DNA from: Bradyrhizobium sp. 141
GTDB lineage: Bacteria > Pseudomonadota > Alphaproteobacteria > Rhizobiales > Xanthobacteraceae
DNA: 64,000 nt
Direction: 5' to 3'
Assembly (NCBI RefSeq): GCF_023074055.1
Contig: NZ_JADPKR010000026.1
Coordinates: 248,001-312,000, forward strand
Of the stretch, positions 1-8,365 are shown one piece after another. Each line of letters begins with the position of its first letter. Positions within the stretch are counted from its first letter, which is position 1. Made by a program: the position numbers and the translations under genes. The notes beneath the pieces were generated by a model that searched no databases, was not told the origin of the DNA, and worked only from the letters and a program-made list of their open reading frames with translations.

Positions 1-183
1 CTCGTGGTCTCGATCGCGGTGACCGAGGGACAGGAGGTCAAGGCCGGCGAGACGCTCGCGGTGGTCGAAGCCATGAAGATGCAGAACGTGCTTCGCGCCG
101 AGCAGGACGGCACCGTGAAGAAAGTCCACGCCAGCGCGGGGGCAACGCTTGCGGTAGATGCGCTGATTTTGGAGTTTGCGTAA
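1..183 (+). CDS. C-terminal biotinyl domain of a biotin-dependent carboxylase (partial)
   Basis: The frame is open from the first base and ends at TAA 181-183, giving the last 60 residues of a longer protein. It contains the biotinylation motif EAMKMQN, in which the central lysine carries biotin, inside a typical lipoyl/biotinyl beta-barrel. This arrangement is known from the alpha subunits of acyl-CoA carboxylases (propionyl-, acetyl- or methylcrotonyl-CoA) and from pyruvate carboxylase. Which of these it is cannot be told without the upstream sequence. The domain identity is secure and the substrate is unknown. Confidence 0.9.
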   Translation, partial: LVVSIAVTEGQEVKAGETLAVVEAMKMQNVLRAEQDGTVKKVHASAGATLAVDALILEFA

Positions 184-220
184 AGCGCGCGAGGGGGCCT
201 TCCGAAGGTCCCACCAACGC

Positions 221-309
221 CGTCATTGCGAGGAGCCCTTCGCGACGAAGCAATCCAGTCTGTCTCCGCGGATGCATTCCTGGATTGCTTCGCTTCGCTC
301 GCAATGACG
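221..309. repeat. Interspersed palindromic repeat, family A, copy 1
   Basis: An imperfect palindrome bounded by CGTCATTGCGA and TCGCAATGACG, with inner arms around GAAGCAATCCAG and CTGGATTGCTTCG. A second copy, in the opposite orientation, lies at 40223-40306. I recognise this as a very abundant short intergenic repeat of Bradyrhizobium. It lies between the carboxylase tail and the next gene, where it could fold into a long hairpin in mRNA. Confidence 0.85.
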
Positions 310-349
310 GAGTATGCTGCGGGCCCCGTGACCTAATCGAGACAGCACC

Positions 350-1216
350 ATGGCCTTTCGTTCCCGCCGCGAAAAACTGCGCTTCGTCCTGTCGGGCGCA
401 ACTTGTGTCCATCCCGGCTCGGTGTACGACGCCATCTCGATCCGCATCGCCGAGGACCTCGGCTTTCCGCTCGGCATGTTCGGCGGTTCGGTCGCCTCGC
501 TCGCGGTGCTTGGCGACCCCGACATCACCCTGATCACGCTCACCGAACTCGCCGAGCAGATGCGGCGGATGTCGCGCGCCTCCGCGCTGCCGGTGCTGGT
601 CGATGCCGATCACGGCTATGGCAATGCGCTCAATGTGCGCCGCACCGTGCAGGAGCTGGAGGCGGCGGGCGCCGCCGGTCTCACCATCGAGGACACGCTG
701 CTGCCGGCCGCCTTTGGCGAGGCGAAGACGCAACTGATCTCGCTCGAGGAGGGCGTCGGCAAGATGAAGGCCGCGCTTGGCGGCCGCAGCGATGGCTCGC
801 TGGTCATCATGGGCCGCACGGGAGCTGCTTCGATCACCTCGATCGAGGACGCGATCCGCCGCGCCAAGGCATATGAAGCCGCCGGTGTCGATGCGCTGTT
901 CTTCACCGGCATCAAGTCGCGCGCCGAGCTCGAGGCGGTCACCGCTGCGACGCGCCTGCCGATCGTGCTCGGCGGCGCGCCGGAAGAGCTGAACGCGATC
1001 GACTACCTCGCGAGTCAGCGCGTACGCATCGCGCTCCAGGGACATGCGCCGTTCGCAGCCGCGACGCAGGCCGTCTACGCGACGCTGAGGGCGCTCGCTG
1101 AGGGTACGCCGCCGAAAAGCCTCAAGGGGCTCGCATCGTCGGAGCTGACGGCCCGCGTCATCCGCGAGGCCGATGCTAGGGCGCGCAGCGCCGACGTCCT
1201 CGGATTGAAAAAATGA
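350..1216 (+). CDS. Isocitrate lyase/PEP mutase superfamily protein, oxaloacetate decarboxylase-like
   Basis: A 288-residue protein of the ICL/PEP mutase alpha/beta-barrel superfamily. The metal-binding motif DADHGYG lies at residues 85-91 and TIEDT at 112-116, with GGSVAS near 46-50. From memory the sequence closely follows the oxaloacetate decarboxylase group (PA4872 type), which converts oxaloacetate to pyruvate and CO2 with Mg2+. It lacks the KKCGH motif of true isocitrate lyases. The start is ATG 350. Its last four bases overlap acyP (ATGA), so the two are probably co-translated. Function is inferred from the family; related members act on other 2-oxo acids. Confidence 0.82.
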   Translation: MAFRSRREKLRFVLSGATCVHPGSVYDAISIRIAEDLGFPLGMFGGSVASLAVLGDPDITLITLTELAEQMRRMSRASALPVLVDADHGYGNALNVRRTVQELEAAGAAGLTIEDTLLPAAFGEAKTQLISLEEGVGKMKAALGGRSDGSLVIMGRTGAASITSIEDAIRRAKAYEAAGVDALFFTGIKSRAELEAVTAATRLPIVLGGAPEELNAIDYLASQRVRIALQGHAPFAAATQAVYATLRALAEGTPPKSLKGLASSELTARVIREADARARSADVLGLKK

Positions 1217-1512
1217 GCCGGGCGATTCTCCAGGTCATGATCCGCGGGCGCGTGCAGGGCGTCGGCTATCGGGCCTGGGTCGAGCACCAGGCGACAACGA
1301 GCGGCCTCGAAGGCTGGGTCCGCAACCGCCGCGACGGCGGCGTGGAAGCGCTGTTCGCCGGCCCGCCGATGCACGTCGCCGACATGGTCGCGCTCTGCCG
1401 CCACGGCCCGCCATCCTCGCGCGTCGACAGTGTCACCAGCGAGACTGCGAGCGTCGACGAACTGGACCTGCGCAGGGCAGGGGAGAAGTTCTCGGTGCTG
1501 CCGACGGTGTAG
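1213..1512 (+). CDS. acyP: Acylphosphatase
   Basis: A 99-residue protein of the usual acylphosphatase size. It hydrolyses carboxyl-phosphate bonds such as acetyl phosphate or 1,3-bisphosphoglycerate. The signature GRVQGVGYR carries the catalytic arginine (about residue 20), and the second signature [13 protein letters not shown] carries the catalytic asparagine (about 38). It overlaps the preceding decarboxylase-like gene by four bases. It is followed by a palindromic repeat rather than a classical terminator. Confidence 0.92.
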   Translation: MSRAILQVMIRGRVQGVGYRAWVEHQATTSGLEGWVRNRRDGGVEALFAGPPMHVADMVALCRHGPPSSRVDSVTSETASVDELDLRRAGEKFSVLPTV

Positions 1513-1572
1513 GCGCGTTGTCTGCGCGCCGTCGCCGGCCGCGGCGGTGAAGCAGGCGCCGAAGGCAGTCTT

Positions 1573-1664
1573 GTAGGGTGGGCAAAGGCGCCCTTGCGCC
1601 GTGCCCACCATGACTTGCGCGATCGTGGTGAGATGGTGGGCACGCTCCGCTTTGCCCACCCTAC
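1573..1664. repeat. Interspersed palindromic repeat, family B, copy 1
   Basis: Bounded by GTAGGGTGGGCAAAG and CTTTGCCCACCCTAC-type arms, with inner arms GTGCCCACCAT and ATGGTGGGCAC, so the whole unit can fold as a cruciform or hairpin. A related copy is at 43678-43766. It sits in the convergent gap between acyP and the sensor kinase gene, a position typical of such elements. Confidence 0.85.
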
Positions 1665-1686
1665 GAGTGTTCACCTCTTGAGAACC

Positions 1687-3273
1687 TCACCTTGGCAGCT
1701 TGGCGATCGCTTCGCTCAGCTCATGGATCTCATAGGGCTTGCGCAGGATCGGGAAATCCCCGCGCACGCCGGCGGCGACCTCGCTGTAGCCGGTGGCGAG
1801 CAGGATCGGCAGGCCGGGGCGGATCTGGCGGAGATGATGGGCGAGGGTGAGGCCGTCCATCTTGCCGGGCATGACGATGTCCGAGAACACGAAGTCGACG
1901 CCGTTGTTCTCAATCTCGCGCAGGGCGGCTTCGGCATCGGCGACCCGGCGCACGTGGTAGCCGAGCTGCTCCAGCAGGCCGATGCTGACGAGGGCGACGT
2001 CCGGATTGTCCTCCACCAGCAACACCGTGCCGCTGCCTTGGAACGCCGGCTCCCCCGTCGCGTCGGACGATGGCACGTCTTCTCCGCGCGGCAGCAGGAT
2101 GGTGAATGTCGTGCCCTTGCCGAGTTCGCTTGCGACACTTACCGTGCCGCCGGCCTGGTGCGCGAAGCCGTGCACCTGAGACAGGCCGAGGCCCGTGCCC
2201 TTTCCGATCGGCTTGGTCGTGAAGAACGGCTCGAAGATCTTGTCGAGAACGTCACCGGGAATGCCGAGCCCGGTATCGGTGACGTCGATCGCGACGAAAT
2301 CGCCGGCGAGGGACGCCTCGGCCAGCACGACGTTGCGCGCGCTGATCGTCACCGTGCCGCCGTCGGGCATCGCGTCGCGGGCATTGATGACGAGGTTGAG
2401 CAGCGCGGTCTCGAGTTCGGAGACGTCGGCCTTGATCGGCCAGACGTCGCGGTCGGTGTCGAAGGCCAGGCGCACGGAGCTGCCGACGCCGGCATCGAGC
2501 ACCTCGCGAATCGCCGTGATGCGTTCGGCGAAATCGATCGCCTGCGGATTGACGCTCTGCCGCCGCGCGAAGGTGAGGAGCTGGTTGGTCAGCGCCGCGC
2601 CGCGCTTGGTGGCGGTCTCGATGGCGGAGATCGCGCGCTGAAGCTTGGCCGCGTCGTCGGCCCCTCGCTTCAGCATGTGGAGGCTGCCGCTGATGATCAT
2701 CAGGAGGTTGTTGAAGTCGTGGGCGACCCCGCCGGTGAGTTGTCCGAGCGCGTCGAACTTCTGGGACTCGGCGAGCTGCTTCTGCATCGCCTCGAGCTTG
2801 ATCTGCGTATTGCGGCGTTCGGTGATGTCGCGCGTGATCTTGGCGAATCCGACCAGTTCGCCGTCCTCGTAGATCGGATCGATCACGACGCTGGCCCAGA
2901 AGAAGGTGCCGTCCCTGCGAACGCGCCAGCCTTCCTCCTCGTAGCGGCCCTTTTCCCTGGCGATGCCGAGCGCACGGGCCGGCTTGCCGTTGGCGCGGTC
3001 GGTTTCGGTGTAGAAGCGGGAGAAATGCTGGCCGAGGATCTCCTCGGGTGGATAGCCCTTGATGCGCTCGCCGCCGATGTTCCAGCTGGTGATGATCCCG
3101 TTGGGATCGAGCATGTAGAGCGCGTAGTCAGCAACTCCCTCAACCAACAGCCGGAAACTGCGTTCGCTCTCGAACAAGTCTCTCTGTTGACTGAACTTTT
3201 TCACCATTCCCGGACCCTGCGTCGACCGGAGCAAACGCCACAGATGGCGGATGGTTCCCTGAACTTGGGACAT
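1687..3273 (-). CDS. PAS-containing hybrid sensor histidine kinase with receiver domain
   Basis: A 528-residue cytoplasmic hybrid kinase; no membrane segment is visible. Order: PAS domain with PAC (about 35-155), HisKA dimerisation domain with the phospho-accepting histidine in [11 protein letters not shown] (H185), HATPase_c (about 225-390, with VINARDA and GKGTGLGLS), and a C-terminal receiver (about 417-528, phospho-acceptor D465 in FSDIVMPG). The receiver is at the C-terminus, so it may pass phosphate to an unlinked phosphotransferase or be autoregulatory. The gene is divergent from the GbsR-type regulator gene and shares its 78-base upstream region. The input signal is unknown. Confidence 0.9.
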   Translation of the reverse strand: MSQVQGTIRHLWRLLRSTQGPGMVKKFSQQRDLFESERSFRLLVEGVADYALYMLDPNGIITSWNIGGERIKGYPPEEILGQHFSRFYTETDRANGKPARALGIAREKGRYEEEGWRVRRDGTFFWASVVIDPIYEDGELVGFAKITRDITERRNTQIKLEAMQKQLAESQKFDALGQLTGGVAHDFNNLLMIISGSLHMLKRGADDAAKLQRAISAIETATKRGAALTNQLLTFARRQSVNPQAIDFAERITAIREVLDAGVGSSVRLAFDTDRDVWPIKADVSELETALLNLVINARDAMPDGGTVTISARNVVLAEASLAGDFVAIDVTDTGLGIPGDVLDKIFEPFFTTKPIGKGTGLGLSQVHGFAHQAGGTVSVASELGKGTTFTILLPRGEDVPSSDATGEPAFQGSGTVLLVEDNPDVALVSIGLLEQLGYHVRRVADAEAALREIENNGVDFVFSDIVMPGKMDGLTLAHHLRQIRPGLPILLATGYSEVAAGVRGDFPILRKPYEIHELSEAIAKLPR

Positions 3274-3341
3274 TTTTAGGCAGATATCCCCGCGTCGTAT
3301 ATGGATCGGCGCCCACTTGACAGGGGAACGGTATTGTCAGA

Positions 3342-3363
3342 TATTTCTGTCATGACAGAAATA
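3342..3363. promoter_or_regulatory. Perfect 22-bp palindrome centred on a regulator start codon
   Basis: The half-site TATTTCTGTCA is followed directly by its exact reverse complement. The centre falls inside the ATG at 3352. Perfect dyads of this length are typical operators for dimeric MarR/GbsR-type proteins, so this is a candidate autoregulatory operator, and it may also affect the divergent kinase gene. Regulation is inferred; the symmetry is read directly. Confidence 0.7.
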
Positions 3364-3909
3364 ACCGGAAAGAAGAAACTCCCCGTCGCCGTCGAGCGCT
3401 TCATCCTGCATTGGGGCGACATGGGGGATGAGTGGGGCGTCAATCGCTCGGTCAGCCAGATCCACGGGCTGCTCTACCTGGCCGAAGCGCCGATGACCGC
3501 CGAGGATATCGCCGACACGCTCGGCATGGCGCGCTCCAACGTCTCCAACTCGCTGAAGGAGCTGCTCGCCTGGAATCTGATCCGGCGGGTGCCGATCCTT
3601 GGTGATCGCCGCGACCATTATGAGGCCGAGACCGACATCTGGGAGGTCGCGGCCAGAATCGCGGCGCGGCGCAAGGAGCGGGAGCTCGATCCGGCGATCG
3701 CGGCGCTCAGGGCGTGCGTATCCGACGCCGCCGGCGATCCGGCCATCAATCCGGTCGCGAGCAAGCGGCTGAAGGAAATGCTGGCCTTCACCGAGCTCGC
3801 CGACCACTGGTTCATGCAGATGCTGAAGGTGCCGCGGCCGCGGCTGGTCGCCTTGATGCGGCTTGGCGAGAAGATCGCCAACCTGCTGCCGCTGGGCAAG
3901 ACCAAATAG
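3352..3909 (+). CDS. GbsR/MarR-family transcriptional regulator
   Basis: About 185 residues with a winged helix-turn-helix near the N-terminus (region reading TAEDIADTLGMARSNVSNSL), followed by a helical C-terminal part. This is the GbsR-like branch of the MarR family. The ATG at 3352 has no clear ribosome binding site. An in-frame TTG at 3334 is preceded by AGGGGAA at a good distance and would add six residues, so the true start may be 3334. Either way the palindrome at 3342-3363 covers the initiation region. It heads an apparent operon with the DUF4166-like and epimerase genes (17-base gap, then a 4-base overlap). Confidence 0.85.
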   Translation: MTEITGKKKLPVAVERFILHWGDMGDEWGVNRSVSQIHGLLYLAEAPMTAEDIADTLGMARSNVSNSLKELLAWNLIRRVPILGDRRDHYEAETDIWEVAARIAARRKERELDPAIAALRACVSDAAGDPAINPVASKRLKEMLAFTELADHWFMQMLKVPRPRLVALMRLGEKIANLLPLGKTK

Positions 3910-3926
3910 CCTCGGAGGAGGGTACG

Positions 3927-4592
3927 ATGACGTCGGCAAGATTATCAGGCTGCAACGCATCGACCTCCGCTCATACCAGACTGCTCGACGATCGCCGGTT
4001 CCGCGCGCTGCTGTCGGACGAGGATTGGGGCCGCCTGCCGCTCGCGACCTGGCGGCGCTTCTCCAAGCGCGTCGCCGATGGCGACAGCGTCGTCTATGTC
4101 GGCGTGGTCGACGAAATCTGCTTCAGCGACATTGGCTGGTGGGTCGCACAGGCCGCACGCGTGATCGGCGGGCCGCTGCCGACCGGCCGTGACACCGGCG
4201 TGCCGATGATCGTGACTGTTACCGAGGATGCCGCAACTGGCGGTCAGACCTGGACGCGCATCTGCGCGCGCAAGCGTGGCTTTCCGCAAGTGATCCATTC
4301 CGCCAAGCGGTTTGCCGGTCCGACCGGGCTCGAAGAATATGTCGGCTTCGGCGTTTCGATGGCGCTCCGCATCGCGGTCGAGGACCAGGCGCTGACCTTT
4401 CGCAGCGCTGGTTATGGGCTTCAGCTTGGACGCCTGTGGATCCCGTTGCCGCGCTGGCTCACGCCGGGCGATCTCACGGTGACGCACCGCGACCTCGGCG
4501 AGGGCGCGTTCCGCTTCACCCTCGATGTCATTCATCCGCGTTACGGCGCGCTGATCCACCAGTCCGCCACCTTCAGGGAGGCCGTGTCATGA
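3927..4592 (+). CDS. DUF4166-like protein
   Basis: A 221-residue protein, start chosen at ATG 3927 because GGAGGAGGG lies just upstream. It resembles DUF4166 proteins, which often stand next to or are fused to saccharopine dehydrogenase- or epimerase-type oxidoreductases. Visible features are the stretch WWVAQAARVIGGPLP and a later GYGLQLGRLWIPLPRWL. No catalytic residues can be proposed. It ends in an ATGA overlap with the next gene, so the two products are probably made together. The biochemical role is unknown. Confidence 0.72.
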   Translation: MTSARLSGCNASTSAHTRLLDDRRFRALLSDEDWGRLPLATWRRFSKRVADGDSVVYVGVVDEICFSDIGWWVAQAARVIGGPLPTGRDTGVPMIVTVTEDAATGGQTWTRICARKRGFPQVIHSAKRFAGPTGLEEYVGFGVSMALRIAVEDQALTFRSAGYGLQLGRLWIPLPRWLTPGDLTVTHRDLGEGAFRFTLDVIHPRYGALIHQSATFREAVS

Positions 4593-6025
4593 CACAGCTG
4601 TTGTGGACGCTCATCGCCATCCAGATCGCGATGGGCGTGTTCGACACCTTCTACCATCACGAATTCACCGAGCGCCTGGCGTGGCGACCATCGCAACGCT
4701 TCGAGCTGAAGCTGCACAGCATCCGCAACATGCTCTATGCGCTGCTGTTCCTGCTGCTCGGCTGGCTGGAAGTCTACGGCGTGCTGGCACTCCTGATCGT
4801 CGCGGTGCTGATCGCCGAGATCGTGATCACGCTGATGGATTTCGTCGAGGAGGATCTGAGCCGGAAGCTGCCGCCGAGCGAACGCATCAATCACACGCTG
4901 CTCGCGATCAACTATGGTGCCATTCTCGTCCTGCTGCTGCCGGTACTGATCGACTGGGCGATGCAGCCGTTCGGCGTGATGGTCGTCTATCAGGGCCTGC
5001 TCAGCATCGCCGCGACGGCCTGCGCCGTTGGCGCGGCGCTCTGCGGTATCAGGGATTTTGCGGCGATGCGCCGGCTCGGCCGCATGCGAAGCGTGCCCGC
5101 AGACGGGCTCGTCGAAAGGCTGCCCGGCCGCAAGACCGTGCTGATATCAGGCGCCACCGGCTTCATCGGCAGCCGGCTCGCCGCGAGCCTCAGCGGGGCA
5201 GGGCATCATGTCATCGCGCTGATCCGCAACCCCGCCAAGGCCGAGATGCTGCCACCACCGGTCACGCTGATCACGAGCCTCGATCAGCTTGCGTCAGACA
5301 CGAGGATCGACGCCATCGTCAATCTCGCGGGCGAGCCGATCGGCAATGGCCTCTGGACCGAGGCGAAGCGCGCGAAGATCATCGGCTCGCGCATCGACAT
5401 GACCGGCGAAATCGTCAAGCTGATCGCGCGGCTCGAGCGCAAGCCCGAGGTGCTGGTCAGCGGTTCCGCGATCGGCTGGTATGGCCTGTGGGCCGACCAG
5501 GTGCTGACCGAGTCGGCGAAGTCGCACGCCTGCTTCAGCCACGAACTCTGCGCGGCCTGGGAGACGGCGGCGCGGCCGGCCGAGGAGCTCGGCGTGCGCG
5601 TGGTCTGTTTGCGCATCGGCCTCGTGCTCGGCACGGAAGGCGGCTTCATCACGCGCATGCTGACGCCGTTCGAGTTCGGCCTTGGCGGCCCGCTCGGCAC
5701 CGGGCGGCAGTGGATGTCCTGGATCGAGCGCGACGATCTGATCCGGCTGATCGCCTATGTGATGGCAACGCCCGATCTCGCCGGCCCCGTCAACGCCACC
5801 GCACCAATCCCGGTGACCAACGCCAAGTTCACCGAGGAGCTCGGCCGCCGACTGCACCGGCCGGCGGTGTTTCGTATCCCCGGCGGCCTGCTGCGCCGGG
5901 TCGGCGGCGGCTTTGCCGACGAACTCCTGCTCGGCGGCCAGCGCGTGCTGCCCAACAAGGCGCTGAGCCGCGGTTTTGTCTTTCGGCACGAGACGCTGCG
6001 CAGCGCGTTCGAGGCGATTTTGTGA
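4589..6025 (+). CDS. Membrane-anchored TIGR01777-type NAD(P)-dependent epimerase
   Basis: A 478-residue two-part protein. Residues 1 to about 165 form a membrane region with roughly four hydrophobic segments. Residues from about 180 form an SDR-type epimerase with the Rossmann motif SGATGFIG, the family motif GSAIGWYG and the C-terminal DUF1731 region (IPGGLLRRVGGGFADELLLGG). Typical TIGR01777 proteins are about 300 residues and soluble, so the N-terminal membrane half is an addition. The ATG overlaps the stop of the DUF4166-like gene. Substrate unknown; an envelope or lipid-linked substrate would fit the membrane anchor (inference). Confidence 0.82.
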   Translation: MTQLLWTLIAIQIAMGVFDTFYHHEFTERLAWRPSQRFELKLHSIRNMLYALLFLLLGWLEVYGVLALLIVAVLIAEIVITLMDFVEEDLSRKLPPSERINHTLLAINYGAILVLLLPVLIDWAMQPFGVMVVYQGLLSIAATACAVGAALCGIRDFAAMRRLGRMRSVPADGLVERLPGRKTVLISGATGFIGSRLAASLSGAGHHVIALIRNPAKAEMLPPPVTLITSLDQLASDTRIDAIVNLAGEPIGNGLWTEAKRAKIIGSRIDMTGEIVKLIARLERKPEVLVSGSAIGWYGLWADQVLTESAKSHACFSHELCAAWETAARPAEELGVRVVCLRIGLVLGTEGGFITRMLTPFEFGLGGPLGTGRQWMSWIERDDLIRLIAYVMATPDLAGPVNATAPIPVTNAKFTEELGRRLHRPAVFRIPGGLLRRVGGGFADELLLGGQRVLPNKALSRGFVFRHETLRSAFEAIL

Positions 6026-6029
6026 GACT

Positions 6030-6884
6030 TCAGGTGGCGGCTACACTTCGAAACGTCGCCGCCACCGCACGCAGCGCAGCAAGCTTCGCGGGATCGCTGA
6101 CCTTCGAATGCAGCATCACCTTCGAGCTGCCGAGCTTTGGCAGCTTGTGCGCGGGCCCGATGTCGACCAGCCCGGGCGGCGCGATCCGCCGCGCTAGCGG
6201 CGCAATCGCAAGTCCGGCAAGTGCTGCGGCGACCACCGCCGTGACGCCGCCGCCGACGAAGCGCTCGCGCCAGGCGATGCCGGCCTTGTCGAGTGCGCGC
6301 GCCGCGACGGCGCGGACGCCGCAGGGTGGGGCGAGCGTCGCAAGCGGCAGCGCCTCACCTTTCGGCAGGGTGAAACGCCGTGCTGCGAACCAGCCGAACT
6401 CGTCCTCGGTCAGCTTCTCGCCGCCGCGCCGGCTGCCTTCTTGGCGGACGATCACCGCATCGAGCTGGCCCGCGTCATAGGCATCCTGCATTTCGCGCGA
6501 GAAGCCGATGGTGACGGCGAGGGTGAGATTTGCTGACATTGCATGCAGCCGCTCGAGCAGCGGCACCAGTTCGGGGCCCGCGGCGTGATCGGAGATGCCG
6601 AGCGAGAGTGACTGTGCGGCTGAAACCTCGCCCGAAAGAGCGCGGTCATGCGCCGCGATCAGCGCGCGGGCGCGATCGAGGAAGCCGGCGCCGTCGGCGG
6701 TGAGCCGGACCGCGCGCGGCGAGCGCTCGACGAGGCGTTTTCCCAGCAACGTCTCCAGCCGTTGCAGCTTGAGACTGACCGCGGCCTGCGTCGTGCCCAG
6801 CGCTTCGGCGGCACGGGTAAAGCTCTGGAGGTCGGCGACCAGCAGGAAGGCTTTGATGGTGGCGATGTCGAGCGTCGGCGTCAT
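6030..6884 (-). CDS. LysR-family transcriptional regulator
   Basis: A 284-residue LysR-type regulator. The N-terminal winged HTH (about 5-65) reads AFLLVADLQSFTRAAEALG followed by TQAAVSLKLQRLE, and the rest is the periplasmic-binding-like effector domain. It is divergent from a tautomerase gene, and LysR proteins usually control the divergently transcribed neighbour. The 112-base gap holds an inverted repeat (separate entry). The gene ends five bases from the stop of the convergent epimerase gene. Confidence 0.9.
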   Translation of the reverse strand: MTPTLDIATIKAFLLVADLQSFTRAAEALGTTQAAVSLKLQRLETLLGKRLVERSPRAVRLTADGAGFLDRARALIAAHDRALSGEVSAAQSLSLGISDHAAGPELVPLLERLHAMSANLTLAVTIGFSREMQDAYDAGQLDAVIVRQEGSRRGGEKLTEDEFGWFAARRFTLPKGEALPLATLAPPCGVRAVAARALDKAGIAWRERFVGGGVTAVVAAALAGLAIAPLARRIAPPGLVDIGPAHKLPKLGSSKVMLHSKVSDPAKLAALRAVAATFRSVAAT

Positions 6885-6892
6885 TATGAATA

Positions 6893-6919
6893 CTTATCAT
6901 TGATATCAACATAGATAAG
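6893..6919. promoter_or_regulatory. Inverted repeat in the LysR/tautomerase divergent gap
   Basis: CTTATC at 6893-6898 pairs with GATAAG at 6914-6919, and a 10-base perfect palindrome TTGATATCAA (6900-6909) lies inside. The region is AT-rich in a GC-rich genome. It lies 9 bases upstream of the LysR start and about 80 bases upstream of the tautomerase start, as expected for a LysR binding site. The assignment is positional inference. Confidence 0.5.
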
Positions 6920-6996
6920 ATACCAAAATGATGAGCGGAGGTCTAGTTTCTCACCAACGCCGCGCTAACCGGCGCAGCATCTTGAGGAGAGCCACC

Positions 6997-7419
6997 ATGC
7001 CCCTGATCACCGTGTCCTACACCACCTCCCGCCAGTCGCCGACCCTGAAGGCCGACATCGCGAACGCGGTGTCCGAGCTCACCGCAAACATCCTGCACAA
7101 GGATCCGAAGGTGACCGCCATCATCGTCAAGTCGGTGGAGGCCGATGACTGGTTCGCCGGCGGCAGGTCGCTCGCCGAGCAGGGGCTCGCCAGCTACTGG
7201 ATCGACATCCATGTCAGCGAAGGCACCAACACCAAGGACGAGAAGGCAGCCTATCTCGCCGCGATGTTCCAGCGCATGGCCGAAATTCTGGGCCCGCTGC
7301 ATCCCGAGACGTACCTGCACGTCGACGAGGTCAAGGGCGACGCCTACGGTTTTGGCGGCCTGACCCAGGAGCGCCGCTACATCGCCGGCAAGCTCGAGGT
7401 TGCGCTGAAGGCGGCATAA
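6997..7419 (+). CDS. 4-oxalocrotonate tautomerase-family protein
   Basis: A 140-residue protein beginning MPLITVSY. After loss of Met the proline would be the N-terminal catalytic base used throughout the tautomerase superfamily. The length is about twice that of 4-OT subunits, matching the long-chain members annotated as tautomerase_3-like or cis-CaaD-like. The start ATG 6997 is preceded by GAGGAGAG. It is probably controlled by the divergent LysR regulator. The physiological substrate is unknown. Confidence 0.8.
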   Translation: MPLITVSYTTSRQSPTLKADIANAVSELTANILHKDPKVTAIIVKSVEADDWFAGGRSLAEQGLASYWIDIHVSEGTNTKDEKAAYLAAMFQRMAEILGPLHPETYLHVDEVKGDAYGFGGLTQERRYIAGKLEVALKAA

Positions 7420-7426
7420 GGCAACT

Positions 7427-7456
7427 GGCCGCGGGTGAGCCATCTCACCCGCGGCC
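7427..7456. terminator. Strong GC-rich hairpin after the tautomerase gene
   Basis: The 13-base arms GGCCGCGGGTGAG and CTCACCCGCGGCC enclose the four-base loop CCAT. It starts eight bases after the tautomerase stop. No T-run follows, so it may act only as an mRNA 3' end stabiliser or a weak terminator. Confidence 0.55.
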
Positions 7457-7548
7457 GGGCCGATGGCGCGCGGTCGTCGGTCGATCTGCGAAATGAAGAC
7501 GACGATCAGCCCTTGAGAACGCGGGCGTGCGTCTCCAACAGGAAGACG

Positions 7549-8298
7549 TCAGGCGGCCACTTCGGGCAGCAGCGCGCGGGTCGGCCCGAACAGCTCTTCG
7601 AAGGCCTGCCGGAGCGCGACGTCGACATCGGCCATGGTCACGAGCTGGCCGAGATCGACCAGCGAGGTGACGCCGTAGCGGGCATCGGTGACGCCGCACG
7701 GCACGATGCCGGCGAAATGCGATAGCTCAGGCTCGACATTGATCGCGATGCCATGGAACGAGACCCAGCGCTTCAGCCGCACGCCGATCGCCGCGATCTT
7801 GTCCTCGTGGTCCGCACCCTTGTCGGGCCGCTTGACCCAGACGCCGACCCGGTCCTCGCGCCGCTCGCCGCGGACGTTGAAGGCGGCGAGCGTGCGCAGA
7901 ATCAGCTCCTCCAGGCTCGCGACATAGGCCCGGACGTCCGGCCGCCGGCGCTTGAGGTCCAGCATGACATAGGCCACCCGCTGGCCCGGCCCGTGATAGG
8001 TGAGCTGACCGCCCCGTCCGGTGGCGAAGATCGGGAATCGGGGATCGAGCAGGTCGGTGGCCTTGCCCGAGGTGCCGGAGGTGTAGAGCGAGGGGTGTTC
8101 GAGCAGCCAGACCAGCTCCGCGGCTTCGCCGGCCGCAATGGCGGCGACCCGGGCTTCCATGGCGGCCACCGCCTCGGCATAGGGCACCGGCGTGTCCGAG
8201 ATTCGCCACTCCACCGGTTCGCCGCCTGCGGCGGAGAACGACGTCAAATCGAGCTCTTGACGCTGGTTTTGGCGGGGGTTTTGAGGCGAATTAACCAT
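7549..8298 (-). CDS. lipB: Lipoyl(octanoyl) transferase
   Basis: A 249-residue LipB. It transfers octanoyl from acyl carrier protein to lipoyl domains of 2-oxoacid dehydrogenases and the glycine cleavage H protein. Visible motifs: [11 protein letters not shown] (about 68-78), TYHGPGQ (about 100-106), the catalytic lysine in KIAAIGVR (K167) and the catalytic cysteine in GIVPCGV (C201). The first 25-30 residues are polar and probably disordered. It is divergent from the FliN-like gene with a 67-base gap. Confidence 0.95.
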   Translation of the reverse strand: MVNSPQNPRQNQRQELDLTSFSAAGGEPVEWRISDTPVPYAEAVAAMEARVAAIAAGEAAELVWLLEHPSLYTSGTSGKATDLLDPRFPIFATGRGGQLTYHGPGQRVAYVMLDLKRRRPDVRAYVASLEELILRTLAAFNVRGERREDRVGVWVKRPDKGADHEDKIAAIGVRLKRWVSFHGIAINVEPELSHFAGIVPCGVTDARYGVTSLVDLGQLVTMADVDVALRQAFEELFGPTRALLPEVAA

Positions 8299-8365
8299 TG
8301 GCTAACCATAACGTGGTGATCATCTCGGGAGCAAATGCCAGTCTCAAGTTGCGGCGGTCCTGACA

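Noticed and set aside
1594..3279. A 561-codon open frame on the plus strand opposite the hybrid kinase
   Set aside because: Antisense shadow of a certain gene; it also begins inside the family B repeat.
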